Shown here: positions 54,141-63,788 of the stretch, piece by piece
Layout of the letters: each line of letters opens with the position of its first letter
Position numbering within the stretch: the stretch's first letter is position 1
Source of the DNA: SYLG01 sp965226945
GTDB lineage: Bacteria > Planctomycetota > Planctomycetia > Gemmatales > Gemmataceae
Assembly (NCBI GenBank): GCA_965226945.1
Contig: OZ245717.1
Coordinates: forward strand, 868,001-932,000
Direction: 5' to 3'
DNA length: 64,000 bases
Notes under the pieces: generated by a model
The model's database searches: none
Seen by the model: the letters and a program-made list of their open reading frames with translations, nothing else
Told to the model about the DNA's origin: nothing
Translations under genes and position numbers: made by a program

Positions 54141-56513
54141 CTTTTGCAGGTCTTCAAACCACTTTTTGAAATTGTCCATGGTTTTGGCCCAGCCGGTCAG
54201 CGCTGGCGGCGCTTCCTTGACCATGCGGCTGTTCTTGCGGCGGCTTGGTTCGTCGCGCACCACCGCTTTGGCTGGCGCCGGCACCGGTTCCAATTCGGGA
54301 ACGGGATTCATGGCCGTGCTTTTCTTGGGCAACAACTGCCTTTCGGCAAGCGTCCAGACACTGCTGGCGATGAAGTACATACACATCCCCGCCGCCACCT
54401 TGTAGAACATGAGGCCCATGACGCAGGTCATGACCATGGTCATTTTCTGCTGCACCTCCTGCTCCTCCGTGGTCGGAGGCGGCATGAGCCACTTTTGCTG
54501 AAGCGCCATGAAGGCCACCGCGAAGATCGGCAACAGGTTGAATGACGGCCCAAAATACAGAAACGATCCATAGTCCATCGGCCGGCTGATGTAGGGGATA
54601 TTGTCTCCCCACCAGAACATCGCATCGGGCGAGGTGAGGTTGTGAATCCAGGTGGGCCAGAACGGCTCCAGCCGGAAAATGATGCTTTCCTGCAGCGCGA
54701 AATAAAGCCCCATAAAAATAGGCATCTGCAACAAGATGACCCAGCAACTACCCAGCGGATTGATGTTGTATTTTCGGTAGAGTGCCATCTGGGCGCGCGA
54801 GAGCGCCTGGGGATCTCCCTTGTGCTTGGCTTGAATTTCCTTCAATTCCGGCGCCAGTTGTTGCATCTTGATGCTCATCAGCGCTTGCTTACGACTGACA
54901 GGGAACATCAACCCGCGCACCATCACGGTCAAAAGAATGATGCAAAGACCCAGGCTCGGCACGACGGTACTCATCGCCGCCAAAACCCAGTGAAGCTTGT
55001 TCGTGAAGAAGATGACGACCCAGGAAAGTCCCAGGAACCACTTTCCGACAGCCGACGGGTAATCGACGATGGTCGAAAGCATGAGCTGGTCGCTGTACCA
55101 GTCGATCAGCTTCTGATCGACCTTGTGCGCGCCGCCGGCATAACGGATCTGCGAAGGCTTGGCCGGGCCGTGATAGAGGACAAAGCGATGCTTGATCGAA
55201 TCGCCCGGCTTCAATTCGACCGGGGTGGTGGAAACCCGCATCGTCACATCGTCGAGGAAGAGCGGCTGGGTTTTGACCGGATCCAAGAAGTCGACAATGA
55301 CATAACGAAACGAGCCCGAATCATAGTCGGGTTCCCAAATATAGCGAAATGCCACCGGATCACTTGGCCTTAACTCGGCGGCCTTCGCCTTCACCGCTTC
55401 GGTGGGGGCAAGCAAGAAGGTCTGGGGCGAATTCTTATTTTCCGACAACACCTGGATCGAGCCGTTTTCCTTGCGGCGCAGATGCCCCTTGAAGACCGCG
55501 ACATCGACGGTCGGACGGGCGCGCTTGATGATGCCCGATTCTTGTTTGAATCGATTATCCAGGGCGATCGCGGAGGTGAAATATTGCACCGCCACGGCCG
55601 CATAACGGATCGCTCGATTGGAAGGCTCCACCTCGTAGCCGCCCAGGCCAACGCTCAAGGCACGGCCTTCCTGATAGTCGCGGTCGAAATTGCCCTTGGC
55701 ATCCTCGTGGCCGATCAGGCTGTTCTTGAAGATGGTGGTGTACCAGGCTCCCTCGATCGGCAAACCGCGGGCTCCTGTCAATTGATAGCGAAACGCAACG
55801 GGTTTGCCGTCGCCAGGCAGGCTCTCTCGCGAGACGTTCACCTCAAGGCCGATATGGTACTCTCCCTCGTAAATGGAGAAGACCTTTTCGATGCGGATGT
55901 CTTTGAGATTCGTGCGGAAGGTAACGCGGGTCCCCTTGGCATTGTCCCCTTCGCGGAAAAACTCTTCGACCGGTTTGCCCGTCGGCGCGGGAACCACGGA
56001 CCAGGTGGTTTTTCCCAGGGTTTCGACCGGGTATTCATCCTTGGATGCGCCGGGGAAGTGATACAGCAAAAACGACCCGGCCAGGGTCGTCTCGTCAAGC
56101 GGGATCAGGTCCAGCGTCGAGGGGGCCCCGTTTTCATCCTTGACCAAAAAGCCGTTAATATCGGACTTGCGAAACTTATTGAGGACCAGGCTGCGCACAC
56201 AGGCGCCGTTGGGGTCGAGCCGGACTTCCATGTGGTAGTCGGACTTGTTATCCCCGCTGCCCAGGGTCACCCATTTCGTGCGATCCCAGGGCTGGAAGGT
56301 TTTGGCAAGCGTCGGCGCGACACCGGCCGCCTGGCCTGGCCTGCCTTCCTTGTTGTCTTGAGCCGCTTGATTGTTCTCGATCTGGGCCGCTTCTTCGGCC
56401 TTCTCCTTGTCGAGCGGTTTGGGTGGCGGCGCGAAATAATTAACCGCTTGAAGCCACAAAAGGAAAAAGCCGATGATTAAAAAAAACGTCCAAAAATTAT
56501 TTTTTTCGCGCAT
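54126..56513 (-). CDS. yidC: Membrane protein insertase YidC
   Basis: 795 aa, longer than most. N-terminal anchor FWTFFLIIGFFLLWLQAVNY, a large periplasmic beta domain of about 450 residues (typical of Gram-negative YidC), then five membrane segments. The conserved core Arg lies in MVRGLMFPVSRKQALMSIKM, and QQLAPELKEIQAKHKGDPQA and NPLGSCWVILLQMPIFMGLY follow. The tail is basic and extends 100 residues (EPVPAPAKAVVRDEPSRRKN). It inserts and folds inner-membrane proteins. It precedes mnmE. Confidence 0.96.
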   Translation of the reverse strand: MREKNNFWTFFLIIGFFLLWLQAVNYFAPPPKPLDKEKAEEAAQIENNQAAQDNKEGRPGQAAGVAPTLAKTFQPWDRTKWVTLGSGDNKSDYHMEVRLDPNGACVRSLVLNKFRKSDINGFLVKDENGAPSTLDLIPLDETTLAGSFLLYHFPGASKDEYPVETLGKTTWSVVPAPTGKPVEEFFREGDNAKGTRVTFRTNLKDIRIEKVFSIYEGEYHIGLEVNVSRESLPGDGKPVAFRYQLTGARGLPIEGAWYTTIFKNSLIGHEDAKGNFDRDYQEGRALSVGLGGYEVEPSNRAIRYAAVAVQYFTSAIALDNRFKQESGIIKRARPTVDVAVFKGHLRRKENGSIQVLSENKNSPQTFLLAPTEAVKAKAAELRPSDPVAFRYIWEPDYDSGSFRYVIVDFLDPVKTQPLFLDDVTMRVSTTPVELKPGDSIKHRFVLYHGPAKPSQIRYAGGAHKVDQKLIDWYSDQLMLSTIVDYPSAVGKWFLGLSWVVIFFTNKLHWVLAAMSTVVPSLGLCIILLTVMVRGLMFPVSRKQALMSIKMQQLAPELKEIQAKHKGDPQALSRAQMALYRKYNINPLGSCWVILLQMPIFMGLYFALQESIIFRLEPFWPTWIHNLTSPDAMFWWGDNIPYISRPMDYGSFLYFGPSFNLLPIFAVAFMALQQKWLMPPPTTEEQEVQQKMTMVMTCVMGLMFYKVAAGMCMYFIASSVWTLAERQLLPKKSTAMNPVPELEPVPAPAKAVVRDEPSRRKNSRMVKEAPPALTGWAKTMDNFKKWFEDLQKRASK

Positions 56514-56562
56514 GTCTGCCGACGAACCGTGAGTCTGGAAACGTAAACATCAACCGAATTCA

Positions 56563-57324
56563 CTACCTGCCTTGCCGCAGGCGCAAACCGAGAAAATCGT
56601 CCAGGTCGGGAATCGCCAGGATTTTTTTCACGGTCGTTTCGACATCATAGGGAACCCGGCGGTAGGTGATGCGCCCGGAATCGTCCAAAAGAACATAACA
56701 AGCCCGCGGATCCTGGTCCCGCGGCTGACCGACCGAACCGACATTGCACATGATCTTGTTTTCTTCAGGGAAGAAGGTGTGATCGATCTCTTCGGGGCTG
56801 CGAAACTGGTAGTTATTCGCATCGACCTGGATGAAGATCCCCGGGACATGGGTGTGCCCCTGGAAGCAATATTTCGGGATCCGCGTAAAGATCATATCCA
56901 TCTTACGCTGGTTGTAGACATCGTCGGGAAAAACATATTCGTTGAGCGGGTTGCGCGCCGACCCATGCACAAACAAATAAGGATCTTCACGCAGAAGCTT
57001 CGGCCGCTCCGTCAAAAAGTCGAGCCGATCCTGGCGCTTGGCCGGGGTCTCGAAAGATCGCTCCAGCTGGTCGCGTGTCCAAAAGATGGCCCGCTCCGCC
57101 GCCGGATTGAACCCCTCGGGGTCAAAGATGGCCGCGTTGTCGTGGTTGCCCAGGAGAATCAGCTTGAAATTGCGGACCAGGTCGACGCATTCGCGCGGAT
57201 TGGGACCATATCCCACGACATCGCCGAGACAGTACAGCTCGTCTGCGCCTTGCCCCTTGATATCTTCAAGCACCGCGGCCAGCGCTTCAAGATTGCCGTG
57301 GATATCGCTTATGATTGCCTTCAC
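56563..57324 (-). CDS. Metallophosphoesterase, YfcE/ApaH-like
   Basis: 253 aa beginning MKAIISDIHGNLEALAAVLE. Metal-binding motifs: SDIHGN, LGDVVGYGP, LLGNHDNAA, LFVHGSARNP and GHTHVPG. The middle residues PEENKIMCNVGSVGQPRDQD and the short strand RVPYDVE are common to the small phosphodiesterase group. The gene is 49 bp upstream of yidC on the same strand and may be co-transcribed with it. Substrate not clear; protein phosphatase or nucleotidase activity are both possible. Confidence 0.9.
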   Translation of the reverse strand: MKAIISDIHGNLEALAAVLEDIKGQGADELYCLGDVVGYGPNPRECVDLVRNFKLILLGNHDNAAIFDPEGFNPAAERAIFWTRDQLERSFETPAKRQDRLDFLTERPKLLREDPYLFVHGSARNPLNEYVFPDDVYNQRKMDMIFTRIPKYCFQGHTHVPGIFIQVDANNYQFRSPEEIDHTFFPEENKIMCNVGSVGQPRDQDPRACYVLLDDSGRITYRRVPYDVETTVKKILAIPDLDDFLGLRLRQGR

Positions 57325-57430
57325 AAAGATTTTCCAACCAAAACCGGGCTTGAATGACGGGTTTCAAAGAGAATGCCATTCTGTGTAGACTAGCACTCAA
57401 ATGCTTGAATTCCAATCGCCTTCGTCAATT

Positions 57431-60244
57431 TCACTCAGGCGTGGGGCGACTTTCCAGGGATCGGGTCAGCCCTCCGGGCAATGCCGGCGTCCGCTTCCAA
57501 AAACGGACATCTTGATCGGGATGAATGAGGGGTAAAATCGCCGCGGCGGCACCGAAAACCGCGTCGGTTCCATTCTTTCCTGCCCCCTGCAGGATCAAGT
57601 CGGGTTTGCGGTCGGAACGCTCGATCAGGTTCGATGGATCCCAGGCCAGCGGAAACTGCCCTGCTCCGTCCACCGAAATCACCGAAAGGACCTGCTGCGC
57701 GTCGCCGGGCACTCCCACGACCGGTTTATCCCCCGTTTGCGGGAACACGGCCATCCCCCCCTGCCCGATCGAACGCAACCAGATCACCGGATGGATTTCC
57801 GAGCGAATGCGGTTGATCGGAAGCTGCGGCGCCGCGGGCGGCAGGATCGAATCGGGGATCTGACCTTCGAGCCTTACCTCGTAGCGGCCCGCTTGGGTGA
57901 TATCGAGATCGGCCGAGGACTCAAACACCGCCGACTGCTCGTTGTGATCGATGAGCAAGGCCGGTCCGACCGGCTGCGACACGGTGACCCGTTCGGCCAA
58001 CCGGGCATCGCCATTTCCAGGAACCCCCTCCAACCGGACCAGCCGAATGCGCAAATCGGCGATGGGGGTGCGCCCCGAATTGCGATCGGCGCGGGAATGA
58101 GACGGGTCTCGCAGCTCGCGCCATTGCACGGTCGTCCGGATCCTGGTCCCGGCGGGAAGCTCTTGCACAACCTTGCCCCCATCCGTTTGTTTCCAAAGGA
58201 TGGCGAGCCCTTCCGCGGGGAACGGGTCTTGTCCCCGTTCGAGGGGCAACCACTCCATCACCCCGTTCTTATCCCGGTCGCGAAACATGCCGGCCCAGGT
58301 CTGCCCCTGGCGATCGCCAGCCGATTGCACCCACAGGGCGCTGCGAAACGGGCGGTCGTCAAACCAGCGGCTCAGAGCGCTCGCTCCGTCGCGCGGCAAC
58401 CCCTCGTTCCAGACCAGCGGGCAAAGAACCAGTCGGACCGCCTTCAGGTCTTGCAAGGTTTTTTGATGGGTCAAATACCGCTGCAGCCGTTGATGATGGA
58501 CCTGTTCCTTGTCGCGCATCGCGGCGATCTTCGTGCGATATTCTTTTCGTTTGCGCAGGGCCTCGGGTTCCTCGCCGAAGTCGTCTCCGTGGTCTTTCCA
58601 ATCTTTTTCCAGAATCTCGCGTTCCTCGGTGAGGAGCAGGCGGTCGTTGCGAATTTCATTGAGCCTTCGCGCCATCAGTTCGTCGGTCAGAACATTGTCT
58701 CCCTGGATCGCCCTGGCCACCCGCTGAATCATCGCCGGCACCGAGGGGTCGATGCGAATGAGCACCAGGCGCACCGCCGGTTGCAGTTCGAGAAGTTTTT
58801 TGGCGAACAGCGATCCGCGGCCCATTTCGTTGACCGGCCCGGAATAGGGGTCGGCTTGCAACTTGGTATCCCGCTCGCGGGTCAGGTCGAGCAGTTGGAC
58901 CTTCCCCTCTTTCCAGCCGGGCAAGGCTTCGGCCATGCGAAAGTCGGAGTCGATGATGGCAACGCTTTCGCGCAGGATCTTCCCGTTGATCGCGACGGGG
59001 CCATTGGAGCCCAATGGGGAATTGCGCAAGGGGTTCCAGGCCGCATCGTCCTTGGCGGCATAGTTCCCCGCGTGAGCGACCGGGCCGGGCCGGATCGCAT
59101 TGATTTGAGGATCGTTGGCGAGCGCGCGCAAATCTTCCGAACTGCCCACCACGGTGACGGCGCTTCCCAACAGCGCTTCGAAAACCAAGTTAGGCGACAT
59201 CTTCGCCAACCCTTCCATCGCCGCGGCCTGGGAGGCAAACGGACGATCGAACAAAAGCTCGACACGGAAAAGCTTGCCTGCCTCGGCCAGAGGCTTGCGT
59301 AGGTCCGGCGCCACCTTGGAAAACCCGGCGGGGGCTTCCGGCGCCTTCGCGGCGGGAGTCGGCAACTGGCCAAGCGGTTCGACCCACACCGCCAAGACCG
59401 GCTGAAACGGCGGGTTCACCGCACGCGCGCCGATCGGCAGGCCCAGAGCCGTTCCGACATTCAGCAATTGATTGGCCGGCAGACTGCCGAGCAAGCGGGT
59501 GCCCCGGTAGGTGCCATAAATGACCGATTCCTTGAAGCCCATGGCGTCAAGCGTCTTGTGCGTGGAAGGCGAAATATCGGCGAGTACCCGGGTGCTGCCG
59601 CGGCCCAACATCATTTCCACGCGTACCGGGCGCTCACCGGCTTTGTTCAAGTCGAACCCGACCGGTGTAAGCAATACCGAGCGCACCGCGGACAGGTTGG
59701 CGAATTGAATGAGCGACGCGGATGGAATGGTGCCGGTAAGAAGAACGTGATTTTGATTTTCCGGTTCGCTGGGATCGGGGTCGTCTTCCAGGTCGCGCTC
59801 AAAGCCCGCTTTGGCCAGTGCCGCCATGAAATGACGATAAAGCACGACGCGGCCAAGCCGGTCCGCCATGATCTTGTAGTGAATGTAGACCCGGACCTTC
59901 GGGGGCAGAAGCGACGCCAGCGGCCAGCTTGGAAGCACCGAGGCGACTGGCGCAGGCGATGCCGCGGGGATCGGCTCCCCTTGAGCGTTGGACTGTTCCG
60001 AACCACCAATCGCCGGCGCAAACAAAGACCGACCAAGGATGGGTTGAGCCGGTACTCCCTGCGGAAAAATCGAATTGCCGGGAAAGGGCGTCGCCCCGCC
60101 GGGTGTCGCCCCACCTTGTAATGGGGACTCCTTGGCAGGAGCTACGGGCTCAACGGTCTGACCGACAACGGTTCCTACCGCCACCGGCAAGAGAAGTAGG
60201 CAAATGCACCGGGCAATCGCTTTGGGTCGGAAAATCAGGCCCAT
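57431..60244 (-). CDS. 937-aa exported protein, possible degenerate subtilase fold
   Basis: Unrecognised as a whole. Signal peptide (AIARCICLLLLPVAVGTVVG), a Pro-rich linker to residue 110, then a globular region. Three segments recall subtilisin layout: ESVAIIDSDFR (first Asp strand), NEMGRGSLFAKKLLELQPAV (His helix, but no His) and GKNGTDAVFGAAAAILPLIH (Ser helix, but the GTS is GTD). A charged coiled-coil-like stretch (LLTEEREILEKDWKDHGDDF) lies between. If related to S8 peptidases it has lost the catalytic triad. A planctomycete-specific protein is most likely. Confidence 0.6.
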   Translation of the reverse strand: MGLIFRPKAIARCICLLLLPVAVGTVVGQTVEPVAPAKESPLQGGATPGGATPFPGNSIFPQGVPAQPILGRSLFAPAIGGSEQSNAQGEPIPAASPAPVASVLPSWPLASLLPPKVRVYIHYKIMADRLGRVVLYRHFMAALAKAGFERDLEDDPDPSEPENQNHVLLTGTIPSASLIQFANLSAVRSVLLTPVGFDLNKAGERPVRVEMMLGRGSTRVLADISPSTHKTLDAMGFKESVIYGTYRGTRLLGSLPANQLLNVGTALGLPIGARAVNPPFQPVLAVWVEPLGQLPTPAAKAPEAPAGFSKVAPDLRKPLAEAGKLFRVELLFDRPFASQAAAMEGLAKMSPNLVFEALLGSAVTVVGSSEDLRALANDPQINAIRPGPVAHAGNYAAKDDAAWNPLRNSPLGSNGPVAINGKILRESVAIIDSDFRMAEALPGWKEGKVQLLDLTRERDTKLQADPYSGPVNEMGRGSLFAKKLLELQPAVRLVLIRIDPSVPAMIQRVARAIQGDNVLTDELMARRLNEIRNDRLLLTEEREILEKDWKDHGDDFGEEPEALRKRKEYRTKIAAMRDKEQVHHQRLQRYLTHQKTLQDLKAVRLVLCPLVWNEGLPRDGASALSRWFDDRPFRSALWVQSAGDRQGQTWAGMFRDRDKNGVMEWLPLERGQDPFPAEGLAILWKQTDGGKVVQELPAGTRIRTTVQWRELRDPSHSRADRNSGRTPIADLRIRLVRLEGVPGNGDARLAERVTVSQPVGPALLIDHNEQSAVFESSADLDITQAGRYEVRLEGQIPDSILPPAAPQLPINRIRSEIHPVIWLRSIGQGGMAVFPQTGDKPVVGVPGDAQQVLSVISVDGAGQFPLAWDPSNLIERSDRKPDLILQGAGKNGTDAVFGAAAAILPLIHPDQDVRFWKRTPALPGGLTRSLESRPTPE

Positions 60245-60464
60245 GGCACCCTCTTGGCGAAAAACCTGAAACGAAGGCGTTCGGCTCCATCCCGGAACAC
60301 ACCATGAAACTATGCCACGGGATTGGAAGGTGGATGGTGAACCTTTCCATCAACCCTGTATCCCATTGTTTCCCAACCCCAACATCAGGAACAGTCTTCC
60401 CAAACTCCTATTGAGAGATTTCGCTCCCTTTTGGGGGGGCGCACCGCACTGCCCATGAAAATGC

Positions 60465-60488
60465 TGGCCGGCTCCCACGAGCCGGCCA
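60465..60488 (-). terminator. Hairpin downstream of the NCS2 permease gene
   Basis: TGGCCGGCTC-CCAC-GAGCCGGCCA is a perfect 10-bp stem with a 4-nt loop, 45 bp beyond the permease stop on the minus strand. It is followed on that strand by the short T-run ATTTTC. Probable rho-independent terminator. Confidence 0.6.
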
Positions 60489-60532
60489 AATCGCCGCGGC
60501 TCAAAACTCGCGGCAACAACCTTCCCAGATCT

Positions 60533-62206
60533 TCAATGGGGCTGAGCCGGCGAACCGGCGTAATCGTTCGACTCTTCCAGGGCTTCTCGACCCATCAACC
60601 GCCAGACGCCAAAAATCGCCGCAAGTAGAAGATAGGCCCCCATCCAGTGCCAGGGCGTTTGGTAACGCATGGCGTCGCGAAAGGCCGGTTCGACCTGATT
60701 CATGATCGTCCAGGGAAAGCCGACATGTTCATCGGCGAGCGGCGAGTGAATGAGACCAAAAAACGAAAAGACCGCGGCAATCAGGCAGAAAATCGCCCCC
60801 GCCAACAATCTTCTGTCAAGCACCATGACCAAAATGGCCGACCAGAGGATCGAGCTCAAGAGGAAGCCGTTGCCCACGCAGCGAAGCGTTTGCAAAAACT
60901 CGATGCCCCGCGCCGTCTTCGGCAGGTCCATGGCAAACGCGGTCTTCAGTCCCAAGGTCATCAAATAGGCAAGTGCCGGCAACAGGGCCAAGGCGACGGC
61001 GGCAAGGTGCCTGGGGTTGGTCGTCAAGAAACTGGATGCGGTGATCTCGACCCCGACGTAGACGAGAATGGGGTAGAGGCAGTAGTTGGGCACATATTCG
61101 AGCAGATAGAACAGGCCGGTGCAGCCGGCGATGCCGATGAACAGAGCCGTCGCGAGGGTGTAGCCGACCCGGCCGCCCATCTTCTTGTAAGCCGGCTGTC
61201 CAATATAAGGGGTCGTTTGGATCACCCCGCCGAAGATCCCGGCGACCAGGCTGGCGGCCGCCTCGGTGAACAGGATCTGGCGGGTGTCGTATTCATCGCC
61301 GACCGCCGCCGCGCTTTCGGTGCAGTCGATGCCGCCAACGATGGTGGCCAATGCGAAGGGGAAAATGACCGGCAGGCGTTCCAGCGCGAGCGCAAGGACA
61401 TCTTTCAAATAGGGGCCTTCCAGAGCGTTCCAGACCCAGGGGATGCCGGTCCAGTGCATTTCGACAGGCCGCGTGTTGAAACCAGGAGCAAGCGGCACGA
61501 CATTTGCAAATAGGCCGGCGATGGCCGTCAAGAGGCACCCCACCAGCACCGCGCCCAGCACTCCCGGCATTTTCAAGATCTGCAAGTTCGCAACGAGGGC
61601 TCCCACCATGAGACCGAGGGTCACCATGCCGATCAAGGGATTGGAAGCGATCCCATCATTGATCAGGGGAAGAAAGGCGATCAGGGCCAGGGCGACGCCG
61701 CTGAGCGAACCGAGCAGGCTGGCGCGCGGGATGAGGCGGCGGACCAGATTACCGAATGGGGCCAGTAGAAGCTTGATGACTCCGGTGATAACGAGCACGA
61801 CCAGTCCGACATGCCAGGCAAAATGCTGTGCCCGATCCGGGTCGCCGGGGAAGAACTCATGCCCCTTGGCCAGGGCCGGAAGGAGAATTAGGAAAGCGAC
61901 TCCGAATGTGCTGGGGGTGTCGAGCCCCAAAGGCATCGCCGTGACCGGCCTGTCCAGCCTCCGCGCTAATCTGAGAGCCATGATGGAGTAGACCAAATCT
62001 CCAACCAGGACGCCGAGTGCGGTCCCTGGAATCATGTGGGATACGACGAACTCGGGCGAGAAGACAAATCTTCCGGTGGACTTTTGTTCATCCAGAGATT
62101 GCGTGCCCGTGATCAATCCCAACAGCAGAATCAAGACGGCGAGGTTATCGAGCGAAAGACCAAAAAAGGCATTGATATCGGATTTGGAAAAAGATGGGAC
62201 GGACAT
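60533..62206 (-). CDS. NCS2-family nucleobase/xanthine-type permease
   Basis: 557 aa with about 14 hydrophobic segments, from the ATG at 62206 (a TTG eleven codons upstream is the alternative). Features of the family: FFGLSLDNLAVLILLLGLIT, the TAMPLGLDTPSTFG loop (substrate site, with the short TM3 strand), FALATIVGGIDCTESAAAVG (TM8 Glu) and GGVIQTTPYIGQPAYKKMG (TM10 region). It should import a purine, pyrimidine or related base with H+ or Na+. The substrate cannot be read; sequence is nearer to the AzgA/NCS2-like group than to UraA. Confidence 0.9.
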   Translation of the reverse strand: MSVPSFSKSDINAFFGLSLDNLAVLILLLGLITGTQSLDEQKSTGRFVFSPEFVVSHMIPGTALGVLVGDLVYSIMALRLARRLDRPVTAMPLGLDTPSTFGVAFLILLPALAKGHEFFPGDPDRAQHFAWHVGLVVLVITGVIKLLLAPFGNLVRRLIPRASLLGSLSGVALALIAFLPLINDGIASNPLIGMVTLGLMVGALVANLQILKMPGVLGAVLVGCLLTAIAGLFANVVPLAPGFNTRPVEMHWTGIPWVWNALEGPYLKDVLALALERLPVIFPFALATIVGGIDCTESAAAVGDEYDTRQILFTEAAASLVAGIFGGVIQTTPYIGQPAYKKMGGRVGYTLATALFIGIAGCTGLFYLLEYVPNYCLYPILVYVGVEITASSFLTTNPRHLAAVALALLPALAYLMTLGLKTAFAMDLPKTARGIEFLQTLRCVGNGFLLSSILWSAILVMVLDRRLLAGAIFCLIAAVFSFFGLIHSPLADEHVGFPWTIMNQVEPAFRDAMRYQTPWHWMGAYLLLAAIFGVWRLMGREALEESNDYAGSPAQPH

Positions 62207-62427
62207 GTCGGCACCTGTGTTGAAGGCGACTTGAGACAAAGTTTTTGGAAATGCGGGGGAAAGAGGACCGAATTCCGTTTCTACCGATTTTTCTTAGTAA
62301 TTCCGGTCAAAAACAGTGCCAAAAGAATTGAAAGTCGGCCAAGACGATTGGATAATCTGGGTTAGTTGTAAAAAGTTATCCTGCAAAGGGGGCTGGGCAT
62401 TATGGGATGCTCAGATGTGGTAATACC

Positions 62428-63714
62428 ATGAGGCGTGTCGTCGTTACCGGTTTGGGCGTGGTTGCCCCCAATGGCGTCGGCAAAACCGACTTCTGGGATG
62501 CCTGCATCACCGGAAAGAGCGGCGTTCGGCCCATTACTTGCTTCGACGCATCCAAGCACCCGGTGCGCGTTGCGGGTCAGGTGCCCGACATCGATTTTCC
62601 CAAGTACATGCCGCCCGAGCATCGCAAAAGCGTCAAGATCATGGGGCGCGCCGCCCGATTTGGCGTGGTTGCCTCAACACTTGCGATGGCAGACTCCGAG
62701 CTCAACTTAGAAAAAGTCGATCCCGAACGATTTGGCGTCGTCATGGGTTCGGGCATGGTGCCGGTCGACCTTGGGGAAATCAGCCCGCTTTTGTGCGAGG
62801 CCTTCCATAACGAGGACCCGAACTTCTCGAACAACCTGGGCCAGCAAGGGTTCGGCAAATTGGCCCCCTTGTGGATTCTCAAATACCTGCCCAACATGCT
62901 CGCGGCCCATATTTCCATGGTGCACAACGCCCAGGGCCCCAATAGCACGATCACAACCGCTTGCGCCGCCGGCACTCAGGCCGTGGGTGAAGCCTTCCGG
63001 CTCATCTCCCGTGGCGATGCCGACATCATGCTCGCGGGGGGTTCCGATAGCCGCCTCGATCCCTTGCTCATGCTTGCTTATAGCGCTCTCGGCGCTTTGA
63101 GCCCCGCCACCCGCGATCCTCAGGAAGTGTCGCGCCCCTTCGACAATCAACGAAACGGCTTCGTTCTGGGCGAAGGCGCCGGCGTGCTCTTTCTGGAAGA
63201 ACTCGAACATGCCCAGGCGCGCGGCGCGCGCATTTATGCCGAAGTGCTTGGCATGGGCACCAGCTTCGATGCCTATTCGGTCACCAAACCCGACCCCGAT
63301 GCCAAGGGCGCCGTGCGCGCGATCAACTGGGCGCTGAAGGAAGCCCAGACGGACGCTTCGGAAATCGGATACATCAACGCTCACGGGACCAGCACACGGC
63401 TCAACGACCTGATGGAAACGATGGCCATCAAGAAGATCTTCGGCGAACGCGCCACCAAGGTTCCGCTGTCATCGATCAAGTCGATGATTGGCCATTTAAT
63501 TGGGGCCGCCGGCGCGGTCGAAGCGGTTGCCCTGGCCATGAGCTTGAGCACGGGCGAAGTGCCGCCCACGATCAATCAAACGGAAAAAGACCCCGGCTGC
63601 GATCTCGACTATGTCCCCAACAATGCCCGCGCCATCAAGGTGCGCAAGGGCATTTCGACCAGCTTCGGCTTTGGCGGCCAAAACGCGGCGCTGGTCATGT
63701 CCTCTTTTGCCTAA
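62428..63714 (+). CDS. fabF: 3-oxoacyl-ACP synthase II
   Basis: 428 aa starting MRRVVVTGLGVVAPNGVGK. The condensing-enzyme triad is intact: Cys in STITTACAAGTQAVGEAF, His in YINAHGTSTRLND and His in SSIKSMIGHLIGAAGAVEA. The terminal FGFGGQNAALVM is typical. It elongates acyl-ACP in fatty-acid synthesis, or in a specialised pathway if it is one of several paralogues. No acyl carrier protein gene is adjacent, so its pathway cannot be fixed. The ATG at 62428 is preferred over an ATG seven codons upstream. Confidence 0.93.
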   Translation: MRRVVVTGLGVVAPNGVGKTDFWDACITGKSGVRPITCFDASKHPVRVAGQVPDIDFPKYMPPEHRKSVKIMGRAARFGVVASTLAMADSELNLEKVDPERFGVVMGSGMVPVDLGEISPLLCEAFHNEDPNFSNNLGQQGFGKLAPLWILKYLPNMLAAHISMVHNAQGPNSTITTACAAGTQAVGEAFRLISRGDADIMLAGGSDSRLDPLLMLAYSALGALSPATRDPQEVSRPFDNQRNGFVLGEGAGVLFLEELEHAQARGARIYAEVLGMGTSFDAYSVTKPDPDAKGAVRAINWALKEAQTDASEIGYINAHGTSTRLNDLMETMAIKKIFGERATKVPLSSIKSMIGHLIGAAGAVEAVALAMSLSTGEVPPTINQTEKDPGCDLDYVPNNARAIKVRKGISTSFGFGGQNAALVMSSFA

Positions 63715-63755
63715 GCGGCGCTTTCGGCTGTCACCGAATTCCGATCTAACCCCTT

Positions 63756-63788
63756 CAGCCGCATCGAACTTACAGTTCGATGCGGCTG
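63756..63788. terminator. Bidirectional terminator-like hairpin between fabF and surE
   Basis: A perfect 15-bp stem (63756-63770 with 63774-63788, CAGCCGCATCGAACT on one arm) and a 3-nt loop. It lies 42 bp after the fabF stop. One arm consists of the last five codons of the convergent surE gene, so the surE stop TAA sits in the loop and edge of the stem. Confidence 0.8.

Noticed and set aside
57737..59302. 521-codon plus-strand frame
   Set aside because: Antisense to the 937-aa gene, which has a signal peptide and consistent composition.
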